A DNA stretch of 64,000 nt from Chloroflexi bacterium UBA6077. Its GTDB lineage: Bacteria; Chloroflexota; UBA6077. Under the pieces are notes generated by a model. The model was not told the DNA's origin. It did not search any database and saw nothing but the letters and a program-made list of their open reading frames with translations. How positions within the stretch are numbered: the stretch's first letter is position 1; every line of letters starts with the position of its first letter. The stretch is taken from the NCBI GenBank assembly GCA_002436065.1, contig DIXP01000109.1, positions 21,195-85,194 of the forward strand, in the 5' to 3' direction. Positions 1-9,125 of this stretch are shown in pieces. A program made the position numbers and the translations under genes.

Positions 1-280
1 CCCGGGCAGGAGCTTCGCCCTCCTCGGGCTACTGTCAGGTTATTTGTTAGCGACCATAAGGGCCGCGATCGGTATGTCTATTTCGGCAACGACCATCCGA
101 CGGTTTTAACCTCGGGCTCACTACCATGGAAAACGGCCTGGATTTAGCGGACCGACCACTACGGCGCGACTCTGGCGAGGTATCCCCATCATCGGCACTT
201 GGACCAACCGCATCTCGGATGTCGTCCCGCTGAATCCGTAGAAGGCCGGATTATCCGCCGGCAGAAATGGAAAAGCGCCC
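1..280. other. No recognisable gene
   Basis: The first 280 bases hold only short open stretches. Frame 1 is open from the window edge to a stop near position 150, and its translation matches no family I know. It could be the tail of a gene that begins outside the window. No tRNA, convincing promoter or terminator is visible before the secreted protein that starts at 281. Confidence 0.4.
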
Positions 281-3028
281 ATGCTGAGAGGAAAGCTGCT
301 TGCCGTTTGGGCACCTACACTACTCGTCATACTGGCTTGCACCTTGATCCCGGGTCACGATCCGACCGATGCCCTGGCGCAGCAGGCCGAGGTAACCCTT
401 TACCAGGAGAGCTTCGACAACGGCTCGGCCCCCCACTGGCAACTGGAGCCAGGTTGGCGTCCGGCTGATGGTGCCCTGCTGGGTGAGGGCCACCAGTGGG
501 CGCGGCTGGCGAACGGATTGTGGCGTGGCTACCGCGTTCAGGCCCGTGTGAAGCTCCTCAGGGGCCGGCTGCACCTCAACTATCGCTTCCTGGGGAGCAG
601 CCGCTACTTCGTCGGCTTCGAGGAGCAGTCGGTGAGCCTTTCCAAGCAGATAGGCGAGGGGGTCTTCAAGGATAATCTGGCCCGAGGCACCTCACCCTTC
701 GCCCTGGGCACATGGCACCAGGTCGAGGTCGCCGAGCAGGGTGGACGCCTGCAGGTGAGGGTGGACGGCAAGCTTGAGATCGACTACGCCGATCCCGACC
801 CATACTCCGTGGGAGGGTTGGCCTTCGAGACCCTGGACAGCTCGGCTGCCTTCGTCGACGACGTCGTCGTGTACGGTCCGCCACCCGACCCACGGTTCAC
901 CTGGGTGAGCATGGGTGGACCTCCCGGGGGAACCGGCTACGACATCCGCATGCGCCCCGACAATCCGGACACCATGTTCGTCACCGATGCCATGGCCGGC
1001 ATATTCATCAGCAGCGACGGGGGACAGAACTGGTCGCCCAGCAACGACGGTATCAGCACTCGTGCCGGTGAGACTGGCGACGTAGTCCCGGCTTTCTGCG
1101 TAACGATCGACCCTCACGACCCCAACATCGTGTGGCTGGGCATGCAGAACACCCGCGGCGTCTACAAGTCCGTGGATGGGGGCCGCCGCTGGGAGGAGAA
1201 GGTCAACGGTATCCTAGAGAAGAACGGCATCACCTTCCGCGGCTTTACCGTCGCCCCGCGCTCCTCGCAAATCGTCTATGCCGCCGCTGAGATCTCATCC
1301 TGGGAGTGGGCGGGGGAGCAGCGGAACGGCGTCAGTCTAGATCTCACGAAGGGGGTGGTCTATCGTACTACCGACGGCGGTGAGCACTGGAGCGCCATCT
1401 GGCGGGGCGATAGCCTCGCCAGATACGTCTGGGTCGACCCGAGAGACTCGGACGTGGTGTACATCTCCACCGGCATCTTCGACCGGGAGGCGGCTAACTC
1501 CAACCCTGTCGCGGGCGATCCCGGCGGCGAGGGGATACTGAAGACCACGGACGGCGGCCAGACCTGGTCTCGGATGAGCGTTGGGTTGGGAAGTCTCCAC
1601 ATCGGCTCGCTGTTCATGCACCCGACGAACCCCGACATACTGCTGGCGGGGGTAGGCGCCGACATCGGAACCGATAACCTCCGATGGTCCCCGCAGGACA
1701 ACCCGTTCATGAAGGAATCCGGCGTCTACCTCTCCACCGACGGGGGGACATCTTGGAGGCGGACCCTCCGGTCTTTCGAGGCGATCACGTCGGTCGAGTT
1801 CTCGCAGACTGACCCAACGGTGGCATACGCTGGGAGCCTCCATCGGTTCTATCGAAGCGAGGACGGTGGCGAGAGCTGGATCCACGTGGCGGGTGACGGC
1901 GATGAGCGTTGGGGGACCGAAGGCTTCCGATCTGGAAGACCGATTGACCTGCAGCTGGACCCTCGCGATCCCAACCGCATCTTCTCCAACAGCTACAACG
2001 GCGGCAACTTCGTCAGCGTCGATGGTGGCAGGAGTTGGGATGGAGCGAGCAGGGGCTACACAGGCGCTCAGGTGAGAGACGTAGCGGTGGACCCGGAGGA
2101 CGGCGGGCGGGTATTCGCCGCGGCTCGAAGCGGGCTCTTCGTCGCACAGGGTGGAGGCTCCGACTGGTCCGGGCTGAACTTCCCACCCGAGGTCTCGGAG
2201 GAGTGGAGCTTCATAGCAATCGATCCATCGGATCGCCACCACCTGCTGGCATCTACCAACGCCGGAGCCGCCGGCGATGGTCCCCTCGTAGAGAGCCGAG
2301 ACGGCGGCCGGAGTTGGCGACCCGTACTGGCGCGCCCGAACCCTCAATCGGGCTGGCGGATTCTCGCCTTCGCCCCCTCCAACCCATCCGTCGTGTACGT
2401 GGGCTCGGGCGGAAACGTGTCGCCGGCGAGATTCGGGAACGAGCGCCCCGGTGCTGGTGTGTACCTATCCAGGGATGGTGGAAGTAGCTGGAGGCCTGCC
2501 CATGGCGGGGTATGCGCCGATGCGCACGTGGTCGGGCTGTCGGTCCACCCCCAGGACCCGGAGACCGCATTCGCGGCCACCACCAACCATGGCATACTGC
2601 GAACTACCGATGGAGGCCAGAGCTGGACCGAGATCAGCTCTGGGCAGCTAAGGGGGCGCCCCGCCCTATCGGTGGCGGTTCACCCGGAGGATCAGAGAAT
2701 CCTGTATGCCGGCGTGGATCGTGGTGGCGTATATCGCAGCGACGACGGCGGACAGAGCTGGCACCCCCTGTACGCGGGTCTGAATCCCGAGGCGAGCGTG
2801 AGCGACATTGTCTTCGATCCCGCTAATCCGGCGGCGATGTACCTGGCCGATCGCCGAAGCGGGGTGTATTCCACGACCGATGGCGGAGCTACCTGGAAGA
2901 TCATCAACGAGGGTCTGCGGAACAGAGAGGTGAACGCTCTTGCCATCTCTTCCGATGGCAAGCACCTCTACGCCGCAACCGAGGGCGGCGGGGTATTCAG
3001 GCTAGACCTCGATGGGCAGGCATCGTAG
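281..3028 (+). CDS. Secreted Asp-box (BNR/sortilin-like) beta-propeller protein
   Basis: A 915-residue exported protein. A hydrophobic N-terminus (residues 8-28) with an ALAQ-like cleavage site acts as signal peptide. Residues about 40-205 look like a concanavalin/DUF1080-type jelly roll (FDNGSAPHWQLEPGW, then VDDVVVYG). The rest carries about twelve Asp boxes of the form S/T-x-D-G-G-x-x-W, for example SSDGGQNW, TTDGGEHW, STDGGTSW, SEDGGESW and TTDGGATW. These are typical of sialidase, VPS10/sortilin and xyloglucanase-like propellers. Asp boxes are structural, and I see no sialidase Arg triad, so the substrate is unknown. The 3' end overlaps or abuts the cytochrome gene that follows, which suggests co-transcription. 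No strong Shine-Dalgarno precedes the ATG at 281. Confidence 0.85.
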   Translation: MLRGKLLAVWAPTLLVILACTLIPGHDPTDALAQQAEVTLYQESFDNGSAPHWQLEPGWRPADGALLGEGHQWARLANGLWRGYRVQARVKLLRGRLHLNYRFLGSSRYFVGFEEQSVSLSKQIGEGVFKDNLARGTSPFALGTWHQVEVAEQGGRLQVRVDGKLEIDYADPDPYSVGGLAFETLDSSAAFVDDVVVYGPPPDPRFTWVSMGGPPGGTGYDIRMRPDNPDTMFVTDAMAGIFISSDGGQNWSPSNDGISTRAGETGDVVPAFCVTIDPHDPNIVWLGMQNTRGVYKSVDGGRRWEEKVNGILEKNGITFRGFTVAPRSSQIVYAAAEISSWEWAGEQRNGVSLDLTKGVVYRTTDGGEHWSAIWRGDSLARYVWVDPRDSDVVYISTGIFDREAANSNPVAGDPGGEGILKTTDGGQTWSRMSVGLGSLHIGSLFMHPTNPDILLAGVGADIGTDNLRWSPQDNPFMKESGVYLSTDGGTSWRRTLRSFEAITSVEFSQTDPTVAYAGSLHRFYRSEDGGESWIHVAGDGDERWGTEGFRSGRPIDLQLDPRDPNRIFSNSYNGGNFVSVDGGRSWDGASRGYTGAQVRDVAVDPEDGGRVFAAARSGLFVAQGGGSDWSGLNFPPEVSEEWSFIAIDPSDRHHLLASTNAGAAGDGPLVESRDGGRSWRPVLARPNPQSGWRILAFAPSNPSVVYVGSGGNVSPARFGNERPGAGVYLSRDGGSSWRPAHGGVCADAHVVGLSVHPQDPETAFAATTNHGILRTTDGGQSWTEISSGQLRGRPALSVAVHPEDQRILYAGVDRGGVYRSDDGGQSWHPLYAGLNPEASVSDIVFDPANPAAMYLADRRSGVYSTTDGGATWKIINEGLRNREVNALAISSDGKHLYAATEGGGVFRLDLDGQAS

Positions 3029-3038
3029 GAGAAGAAGG

Positions 3039-4742
3039 ATGGTGGGCCTTCGCAAGACACTCTCGACCACGTTTGGCCTCGCGATATTCCTCGCCCTCTT
3101 CATCTGGCCGGTGGCGGCGGCCTCCGCGCTCGGCTTCCTCAACCCGGCCGGCACCGTGTCGGGCACCGTCAGGGACGAGAATGGACCCGTCGCCGGCGCT
3201 ATCGTGAGGGCGCAGGCCACCACGAACCAGACCGCCACCGACGGCGAAGGCCGCTTCACCCTCGCCGGACTGGCTAGCGGCACGCCCGTCACGATCAGCG
3301 CCTGGAAGCAGGGCTACTACTGCGCCAGGGCCGAGGGGGTCACACCACCTTCCGCCGACGTCGCGCTCCGCCTTCGCCTCTACCAGACCAATGACAACCC
3401 CGGCTACCAGTGGATCCCTCCCGTGGGCGATATCTCCTGCACCAGCTGTAAATCAGCCGTGACGAAGGTCTGGCTGGAGAACGACGCCCACGCCGGCTCG
3501 GCCAGAAACCCCCTCTTCCTGACTATGTACAATGGCACCGACGTGCAGGGGAACCGGAGCCCGGTTACCCGCTTCGCCTATCCTCGTGACTACAGCCCCA
3601 TTCCCCTGCAACCCAACCCGTCGCAGCCCTACTTCGGACCGGGCTACAAGCTGGATTCCCCCAACACCGCGGGTAACTGCGCCGCGTGCCACACGCCGGG
3701 TGCCGCCGTGGACTCACCCTACGACACCGATCCCAACAGCGCGACCGACGCTAACGCCTTCGGCGTCCACTGCGACTTCTGCCACAAGGTAGCGGACGTC
3801 AAGCTGAACCCCGCCACGGGCTTGCCATACCCCAACATGCCCGGTGTGCTCTCCATGGACATTTGGAGACCATTCCCTGAGGACAAGGAGCGCTTCCAGC
3901 TCTTCTTCGGCACCTTCGATGACGACAACGTGCCCGAGGAGGATACCAACCTCCCGCTGCTGCGGGAGAGTCGCTTCTGCGCCCCCTGCCACTACGGTGT
4001 GTTCTGGAACACGGTCGTGTACAACTCCTTCGGCGAGTGGCTGGTCAGCCCCTACAGCGACCCCGTGAAGGGCAAGAGCTGCCAGGACTGCCACATGCCT
4101 TCACCGACGATGGTAGACGGGGTGGCTCTTACCAACATCGCCCCCGGCAAGGGCGGAGTAGAACGAGACCCGGCCACCCTTCACGCTCACACCTCCCTGG
4201 GCTCCAGGAGCGAGGAGCTGCTGCGGAATTCCGTGACCATGGCGGCCACAGCCCGGCTGGACGGGGAATCGATCGCAGTGCAGGTGGACATCACCAACGA
4301 CCGGACAGGGCACCACGTGCCGACCGACTCGCCGCTGCGGAACATGATCCTGCTGGTTGTTGCGACCGGACCGGATGGGAAACCGCTCCCTCAGACCGGC
4401 GGTCCCACCGTCCCGCAATGGGGCGGAGTCGGCGACCCATCGAAGGGCTACTACGCCGGCCTTCCCGGCAAGGGCTACGCCAAGGTGTTGGAGGAGCTGT
4501 GGACCGAGGTTTCCCCGACCGCCGCTTACTGGAACCACGCGCGTGTGCTAAGCGACAACCGCATCGCCGCCTACGCCACCGATCGCAGCAGCTACAGCTT
4601 CGCCGCCCCATCGAGCAAAGGCGATGCCGCCGTCGAGGTGAGGCTGCTGTTCCGGCGAGCCTTCAGAGAGCTGGCAGACCAGAAGGGCTGGAATATCCCG
4701 GACATCGTCATAGCGCAGCAGGAGGTACACATTCAGCGATAG
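3039..4742 (+). CDS. Exported multiheme c-type cytochrome with N-terminal carboxypeptidase-regulatory-like domain
   Basis: An ATG at 3012 is possible, but 3039 is preferred. It has AGGAGAAG just upstream, and the signal peptide then begins directly (MVGLRKTLSTTFG, then a hydrophobic run). Numbered from 3012, residues about 45-110 form a carboxypeptidase-regulatory-like beta-sandwich (GTVSGTVRDENGPVAGA). Four CxxCH haem sites follow at about 223 (CAACH), 254 (CDFCH), 323 (CAPCH) and 357 (CQDCH). A degenerate CTSCK at 142 lacks the histidine. The pattern suggests a periplasmic or extracellular electron-transfer protein related to cytochrome c554-like families. The C-terminal 170 residues look like a beta-rich domain. 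The gene follows the Asp-box gene with an overlap of 17 bases or a 10-base gap, depending on the start, so the two probably form one operon. Confidence 0.82.
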   Translation: MVGLRKTLSTTFGLAIFLALFIWPVAAASALGFLNPAGTVSGTVRDENGPVAGAIVRAQATTNQTATDGEGRFTLAGLASGTPVTISAWKQGYYCARAEGVTPPSADVALRLRLYQTNDNPGYQWIPPVGDISCTSCKSAVTKVWLENDAHAGSARNPLFLTMYNGTDVQGNRSPVTRFAYPRDYSPIPLQPNPSQPYFGPGYKLDSPNTAGNCAACHTPGAAVDSPYDTDPNSATDANAFGVHCDFCHKVADVKLNPATGLPYPNMPGVLSMDIWRPFPEDKERFQLFFGTFDDDNVPEEDTNLPLLRESRFCAPCHYGVFWNTVVYNSFGEWLVSPYSDPVKGKSCQDCHMPSPTMVDGVALTNIAPGKGGVERDPATLHAHTSLGSRSEELLRNSVTMAATARLDGESIAVQVDITNDRTGHHVPTDSPLRNMILLVVATGPDGKPLPQTGGPTVPQWGGVGDPSKGYYAGLPGKGYAKVLEELWTEVSPTAAYWNHARVLSDNRIAAYATDRSSYSFAAPSSKGDAAVEVRLLFRRAFRELADQKGWNIPDIVIAQQEVHIQR

Positions 4743-4865
4743 CGGGACTCCTCGCATAGAGACAACGGTTTTTACATCCGTGGTGCTTGATCTGGTTGGC
4801 CGGGTTTTAGGCGTGGATCTATGTTTCCTTGCACCCCGGCCAAATTCCTTTGAGAGGTTGGTGTT

Positions 4866-6536
4866 GTGAAAAGAGCTGCTCTAGCCCTGCTTTCCTCCAT
4901 GCTTGTCTTCCTTGCCCTCGGCACCTTAGCTCTGGCCCAGCCCAAGCCGGAGTTCAGGCTCGGCTTCAAGGCCCTGGCCGATCAGATCCCCAACATCGTG
5001 GGGGAGCCTCTGGAGATCGAGCACTACTCCCCCAACGGAGACTCTATCCAGCGCACAACCGCCGGCATGATGGTGTGGAGAAGGGCCGACAACTGGACTG
5101 CCTTCACCAACGGCAGCTGCACATGGATCAATGGACCGGCAGGAGTACAAGACAGGGGCAACGACGAGCGTTTTCCCTGGGAGGAGACAGCTGGCGTCCA
5201 ACCGATGCAATCCGTGAGGAGGGTGGGCGGCTCGGGCCAGTATCCCAGTCTCCGGGCGGCGATAGATGCCGCAGCCGACGGTGATGTGATCCAGGTGGCG
5301 CAGGGGACCTATGGGGAGAATATAACCATCAACCGGCCCAGGAACGTTCGCATCCTGGGAGGGTGGTCGGCAGACTTCGCGACGAGGAGCGTCGACGGTT
5401 CTCAGACCATCATCGACGGTCGAGGCAGCGGCAGCGTTTTCGATCTTGGAGCGGCGAACGGTGTCGTCCTTAGCCTTGCCATGGAGGGTCTTACAATACG
5501 AAACGGCATGGCTCCTCAAGGAGGAGGCATCAGGGCCCTGGCCTCAGGTGCGGGTTCTAGGATCAACCTGACCCTGAGCAACGTCTCCGTTGCCAACAAC
5601 AACTCGGGCAACAGGGGCGGCGGCCTATACCTATATGCGACTAAAGAAGGCTCGATGGTGGCCACGATCGCGGAAAGCACCATAGCCGACAATAGAGCCA
5701 AGAACGAGGGGGGCGGACTCCGTGTGGAGACCCAACAAGCGGGAACAGCCGAGGTCACCATAGCCAGGAGCGTCATCTCCCGCAACGCCGTCACAGCTTC
5801 CGCTGAGGGCGACGGCGGCATCGATGGTGGTGGCGTGGCTGCCTACGCGGCGATGTCCGGGAAGACCAACCTCACGATCACGAACAGCAAGGTCTCCGAC
5901 AACTCGGCCGCCTTCGGCGGTGGGTTGTTCGGATACTCATGGGGAGCCGAAGCTCTGCTGAACATGGTCGTTTCCAACAACATCGTATCAGGCAACCGTG
6001 CACGGTGGGGCGCCGCGGTCTTTTCCTGCTCGGGAGTCACCGATCCCAACACTGCCGGACATCCTGGGGGATCAACCTTGTGGAGGCTAACCAACAATAC
6101 CATCACGGGGAACGTGGCATCCGAGGGCGACACTATTCAACTCCACTCCGGCTCTACCTTCGGGGACGGCGGGCCGATAGACATGACGCTGAGGAACGAC
6201 ATCCTCTGGGGGAACGAACGGGGCAAAGGCCGCGACCTCACTGCCGTGGTGGACCCCGGCAGGACTGGGGCAGTCACCGCCCAGGCCGCCTACTCGGACA
6301 TCGGCTCCGTGGGGACTCTGACAGGAGCTAGCTACAGGTCAGATCATGTGATTCAGGTAGATCCCCTGTTCGTCGACCCTGCCCGTGGGGATTTTCGGTT
6401 GCGAGACGGCTCGCCGGGGATTGATGCCGGAGACCCGGACGCGGCTCACAACGACGGTCGGCGTCCCCCGGGCAAGGGAGCGCCACGCAGCGACATCGGG
6501 GCATACGGAGGACCAAAGAACGGCGACTGGCCGTAG
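4866..6536 (+). CDS. Secreted right-handed parallel beta-helix repeat protein
   Basis: A 556-residue exported protein starting at GTG 4866, with a clean signal peptide ending around ALALAQ. Residues about 110-170 read VGGSGQYPSLRAAIDAAADG followed by VIQVAQGTYGENI, which is the typical entry into a pectate-lyase/beta-helix fold. Repeated turns rich in N, S and GGG follow, such as SVANNNSGNRGGGLYLYA and STIADNRAKNEGGGLRVET. The C-terminus has the VDPLFVDPARGDFRLRDGSPGIDAG motif common in choice-of-anchor-Q proteins. No catalytic pectate-lyase residues were recognised, so it may be a surface adhesin or polysaccharide binder. It is the third secreted protein in a row on this strand, after a 123-base gap. 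Confidence 0.82.
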   Translation: MKRAALALLSSMLVFLALGTLALAQPKPEFRLGFKALADQIPNIVGEPLEIEHYSPNGDSIQRTTAGMMVWRRADNWTAFTNGSCTWINGPAGVQDRGNDERFPWEETAGVQPMQSVRRVGGSGQYPSLRAAIDAAADGDVIQVAQGTYGENITINRPRNVRILGGWSADFATRSVDGSQTIIDGRGSGSVFDLGAANGVVLSLAMEGLTIRNGMAPQGGGIRALASGAGSRINLTLSNVSVANNNSGNRGGGLYLYATKEGSMVATIAESTIADNRAKNEGGGLRVETQQAGTAEVTIARSVISRNAVTASAEGDGGIDGGGVAAYAAMSGKTNLTITNSKVSDNSAAFGGGLFGYSWGAEALLNMVVSNNIVSGNRARWGAAVFSCSGVTDPNTAGHPGGSTLWRLTNNTITGNVASEGDTIQLHSGSTFGDGGPIDMTLRNDILWGNERGKGRDLTAVVDPGRTGAVTAQAAYSDIGSVGTLTGASYRSDHVIQVDPLFVDPARGDFRLRDGSPGIDAGDPDAAHNDGRRPPGKGAPRSDIGAYGGPKNGDWP

Positions 6537-6606
6537 TGGATGGGGAGGAGTCGTCGAGCGGGCTACGGTACTTACCCAGCAGCAGAGAGTAGATGAGGAA
6601 CAACGC

Positions 6607-6634
6607 GCTTAGCGATTACGGTATAATGCTAAGC
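6607..6634 (+). promoter_or_regulatory. Inverted repeat bracketing the -10 of vapB, candidate autoregulatory operator
   Basis: Perfect 7-base arms GCTTAGC (6607-6613) and GCTAAGC (6628-6634) flank a consensus TATAAT at 6622-6627, directly upstream of the AbrB-type antitoxin gene. AbrB/VapB antitoxins commonly repress their own promoter by binding such palindromes. That this one is bound is inferred. The -35 element is weak. Confidence 0.6.
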
Positions 6635-6659
6635 AAGCACCGAAAGGGGGCATCCTCGA

Positions 6660-6896
6660 ATGGCCAGGGTCAAGGTCAGCAGCAAGCATCAGATCTCCGT
6701 GCCATCGGAAGTCAGGCGGAAGCTCAACATTCGGTCGGGTGACCAACTACTGATCGACATCCGGAATGGCTACGTGGTGTTGATACCCGAACCAAAGAGA
6801 TATGCCGAACGCCTCAGAGGCCTGCATCGTGAAGTGTGGAGCGAGACCGACCCCCAGGAGTACGTTCACAGGGAGCGTGAGGATTGGGAGAGTTAG
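6660..6896 (+). CDS. vapB: AbrB/SpoVT-family antitoxin (VapB-like)
   Basis: A 78-residue swapped-hairpin AbrB protein. Residues 1-45 match the family: MARVKVSSKHQISVPSEVR, then LNIRSGDQLLIDI and VVLIPEP. This is the DNA-binding half of VapB-type antitoxins. The C-terminal part (about 50-78) is acidic and tryptophan-containing, as expected for toxin neutralisation. An AGGGGG sequence lies about ten bases before the ATG. The next gene, a PIN-domain toxin in overlapping frame, is broken, so this is an orphaned antitoxin. It probably still represses its own promoter through the palindrome just upstream. Confidence 0.85.
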   Translation: MARVKVSSKHQISVPSEVRRKLNIRSGDQLLIDIRNGYVVLIPEPKRYAERLRGLHREVWSETDPQEYVHREREDWES

Positions 6897-7150
6897 CGGG
6901 AGCCCTGTCGCATCATCTGCGGGTTGGTCTCGATACTTCCCTGTTCATCTATCATCTGGAGAGCAGATCCAGATACTCCGACACCACCACCGCGATCTTT
7001 CAACAGTTGGAGCGGGGCAGCTTCGAGGGGGTCACCTCGGTGCTAACACTGATGGAGTTGGCGGTGAAGCCTCTGCAGCTTGGGAGGCCAGATGTGGCCG
7101 ATGAGTACGTGGTACTCCTTGACCGTGAAGCGCCGTCTCTTCAACTCAAT
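6884..7150 (+). pseudogene. Truncated PIN-domain toxin (VapC remnant)
   Basis: Reading from a TTG at 6884 that overlaps the antitoxin gene, the first 85 or so residues are a clear PIN domain. It has LDTSLFIYHLES with the first catalytic Asp, and TSVLTLMELAVKPL with the conserved Glu. After QLN (about 7150) the reading frame runs into sequence with no PIN similarity that is antisense to the end of the ATPase gene. The C-terminal half of the domain, which should carry the remaining acidic residues, is missing. The ribonuclease is therefore probably inactive. The open frame continues to 7291, but that part is not considered toxin. Confidence 0.75.
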
Positions 7151-7248
7151 CGCCATGGCAGCCCCTCCTGGACACATTATAGGCCCGCCTTCCCGCCTGG
7201 CAAGACCCCGCAAGGTCCAGGAGTGCACCACATCATCACAAGATGGGA

Positions 7249-8658
7249 TCAGCAGACCATCTCCTCGGCGCGGACCAAGCGAACCGCTTGAGCAGTGGCA
7301 ACTGCTTCGAGATCCGGAGTAAAACCGGCCTTCGAGAAGAGAACGGTGTGGACCCTCGACCAGGGTCCGGTCGAGGCCAGGACTTCCGCCTTGCGCTGCA
7401 AATCCACCAGCACCTTCATCCCCACCGGCTGCGTCCACCACTTGCACTCGCCGACCAGCAGACTTTTCTCGGCATCGCTGACCACCACCACGTCGATCTC
7501 TTCGCCGCCGCCGTTCCACCATACCCCGATCCGCTCCGGCAGGAAGGGCAGCTCCCCCACCCGGGCCAGGCGAGCCAGGTACTCCCGCGCCGCGTCCTCG
7601 AAAGCGTAGCTCACGAACTGGTCGAAGGCCGGCTTCACCCGCTGCGCCAGCATGGCGTCCGCCAGCCCGAGGTCCAGGGAACCGCGATAGGGATGGACGA
7701 AACGGAACCAGAAGCGCAGGAAGGGGTCCGCGATCTGGTAGATGCCTTTCCGGCTCTTCTCGGGGCGGCTCTCGATTGCAGGCACAACCCGCCTGACCAC
7801 TCGCATCTGCCGCAGTGTATCCAGGTATCGGGCGGTAATGGCTCCGGTCCCTACCCCCGCTGCCTGGGCTATCTCGTTCAGCCGGGTGCTCCCTTGAGCG
7901 ATGGCCCGAAGGATGGAGAAGTAGTTTCGCGGCTCCCTCAACTCCTCCATGAGGAGCAGTTGAGGTTCGCTGTACAGAGGTCCCTGAACGTCCAGGATCT
8001 GGGATCGGATGTTCTCGAAGAGGTCCACCCGGTCCGAGAAGGCTCGCAGGTAGTGGGGCATGCCACCCAGCACGGCCCAGGCCTCGATCTGTTGAACGGG
8101 TGAGTAACCCGGGAAGAAGGCAGCTGCGGCCGGCAGCTGCAGCGGAGGTAACAGATAGCTCCCTGTGCGCCGCCCATACAGTGGCGCCTGGTAGGCCAGG
8201 ACTTCCCGCTCCATCATCCCCACGTAGGAGCCGCACAAGATCAGCATGACTCTGGTGCTGTTAAGCCTCTCGTCCCACACCTTCTGGAGAATGGAGGGGA
8301 TGGCGCCATTGCCACTGATGAGATAGGTGAATTCGTCCATCACGACGACGGGGCGGCCTGGCAGATCCGCGAGGGCGCGGAAGGCTGCCTCCCAGGTGGG
8401 GAAGGTGAACCCTTCGAGCGACCCATCGTGAGTGAAGGCCCAGACCACCTGGGAGAAGGCGGCCAATTGGTCGGCGTCCGAGCTAAGGGTGGCGACGAAG
8501 AAGGCGTGAGGCTTTCCATGGCAGAAGGCTCGCAGCAATTCTGTCTTGCCCACCCTACGCCGGCCATAGAGGATGAACAGCTCGGCGCGGTTGGAGGCGA
8601 AGAGGAGTCCGAGGTGAGCTAGTTCGGACTCCCGGTCGACGAACTCGGGGTGCCCCAT
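7249..8658 (-). CDS. AAA-type ATPase with C-terminal DUF234/nuclease-like domain
   Basis: A 469-residue protein of the archaeal-type ATPase family (ATP_bind_2 plus DUF234). The N-terminus reads FVDRESELAHLGLLF, followed by a Walker A ILYGRRRVGKTELL at about residues 29-42. A Walker B-like VVVMDEFTYL lies at about 104-113. A winged-helix segment (STRLNEIAQAAGVGTGAI) is at about 255-275. The C-terminal 120 residues (ERIGVWWNGGGEEIDVVVVS, then LLVGECKWW) resemble a restriction-endonuclease-like fold with E-I-D...E-C-K residues. Families of this type are scattered by horizontal transfer and their biological role is unclear. It is convergent with the broken vapC. Confidence 0.85.
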   Translation of the reverse strand: MGHPEFVDRESELAHLGLLFASNRAELFILYGRRRVGKTELLRAFCHGKPHAFFVATLSSDADQLAAFSQVVWAFTHDGSLEGFTFPTWEAAFRALADLPGRPVVVMDEFTYLISGNGAIPSILQKVWDERLNSTRVMLILCGSYVGMMEREVLAYQAPLYGRRTGSYLLPPLQLPAAAAFFPGYSPVQQIEAWAVLGGMPHYLRAFSDRVDLFENIRSQILDVQGPLYSEPQLLLMEELREPRNYFSILRAIAQGSTRLNEIAQAAGVGTGAITARYLDTLRQMRVVRRVVPAIESRPEKSRKGIYQIADPFLRFWFRFVHPYRGSLDLGLADAMLAQRVKPAFDQFVSYAFEDAAREYLARLARVGELPFLPERIGVWWNGGGEEIDVVVVSDAEKSLLVGECKWWTQPVGMKVLVDLQRKAEVLASTGPWSRVHTVLFSKAGFTPDLEAVATAQAVRLVRAEEMVC

Positions 8659-8721
8659 ATCATACTCCTGAATAGTTTACTCATGAGTATTTTACTTGTG
8701 CGTACCAAGCCGTGCAACCAC

Positions 8722-8886
8722 GGATCCAGCGGCGGCGGATTTACTGCCTGCTGCCTACCCTTTTGGGCGAAAGAGGCCATAGCCGTGCATATCCAGGGAC
8801 TGATCGAGGACGGCGAGCCGGTACCAGAAGAGGACGAAGCACCTCTTCAAATCACCACCGTAACCGTGGACGCTCCAGCAGCATAG
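8722..8886 (+). pseudogene. HicB-family antitoxin remnant with internal deletion
   Basis: In the frame ending at the stop at 8886 the translation contains GGGFTACCLPF directly followed by AKEAIAVHIQGLIEDGEPVPEE and ITTVTVDAP. HicB antitoxins normally read GGYTAYCPDLPGC, about 15 residues, then KEAIELHLEGLREDGEPIPEP with a valine-rich end. The middle of the domain seems deleted and no native start is evident. No HicA toxin is adjacent. The match comes from knowledge of the family pattern and is not an alignment. Confidence 0.6.
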
Positions 8887-9074
8887 GCTAGACGGCATCA
8901 GCTACTGATCCTGCGGTCCAAGGCGCACGAGGGGTACCTCCGATGCCATCTGTCAGCACTCTCCCTGCACTGCCTGACCAACCGCTCTCACTCCTTTCCC
9001 AAGGGTCAGGTTCTACCCTCACCCGTTCCCCCCTCTTCGCGCAACGCGCAACGGTACGACCCGGCACGGCCCTC

Positions 9075-9083
9075 TGCTATAAT
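9075..9083 (+). promoter_or_regulatory. Extended -10 promoter of the rplI-dnaB block
   Basis: TGCTATAAT combines an extended -10 TG with a perfect TATAAT at 9078-9083, about 40 bases before the rplI ATG. The -35 region around 9055-9060 is poor, which fits an extended -10 promoter. Confidence 0.6.
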
Positions 9084-9125
9084 CTTCTCCAAGTTGGTGA
9101 AGTACCCACCCAGAGGAGATACTAC

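Noticed and set aside
1337..2347. Minus-strand open frame of 336 codons opposite the Asp-box protein gene
   Set aside because: Shadow without recognisable domain; the plus frame has twelve Asp boxes.
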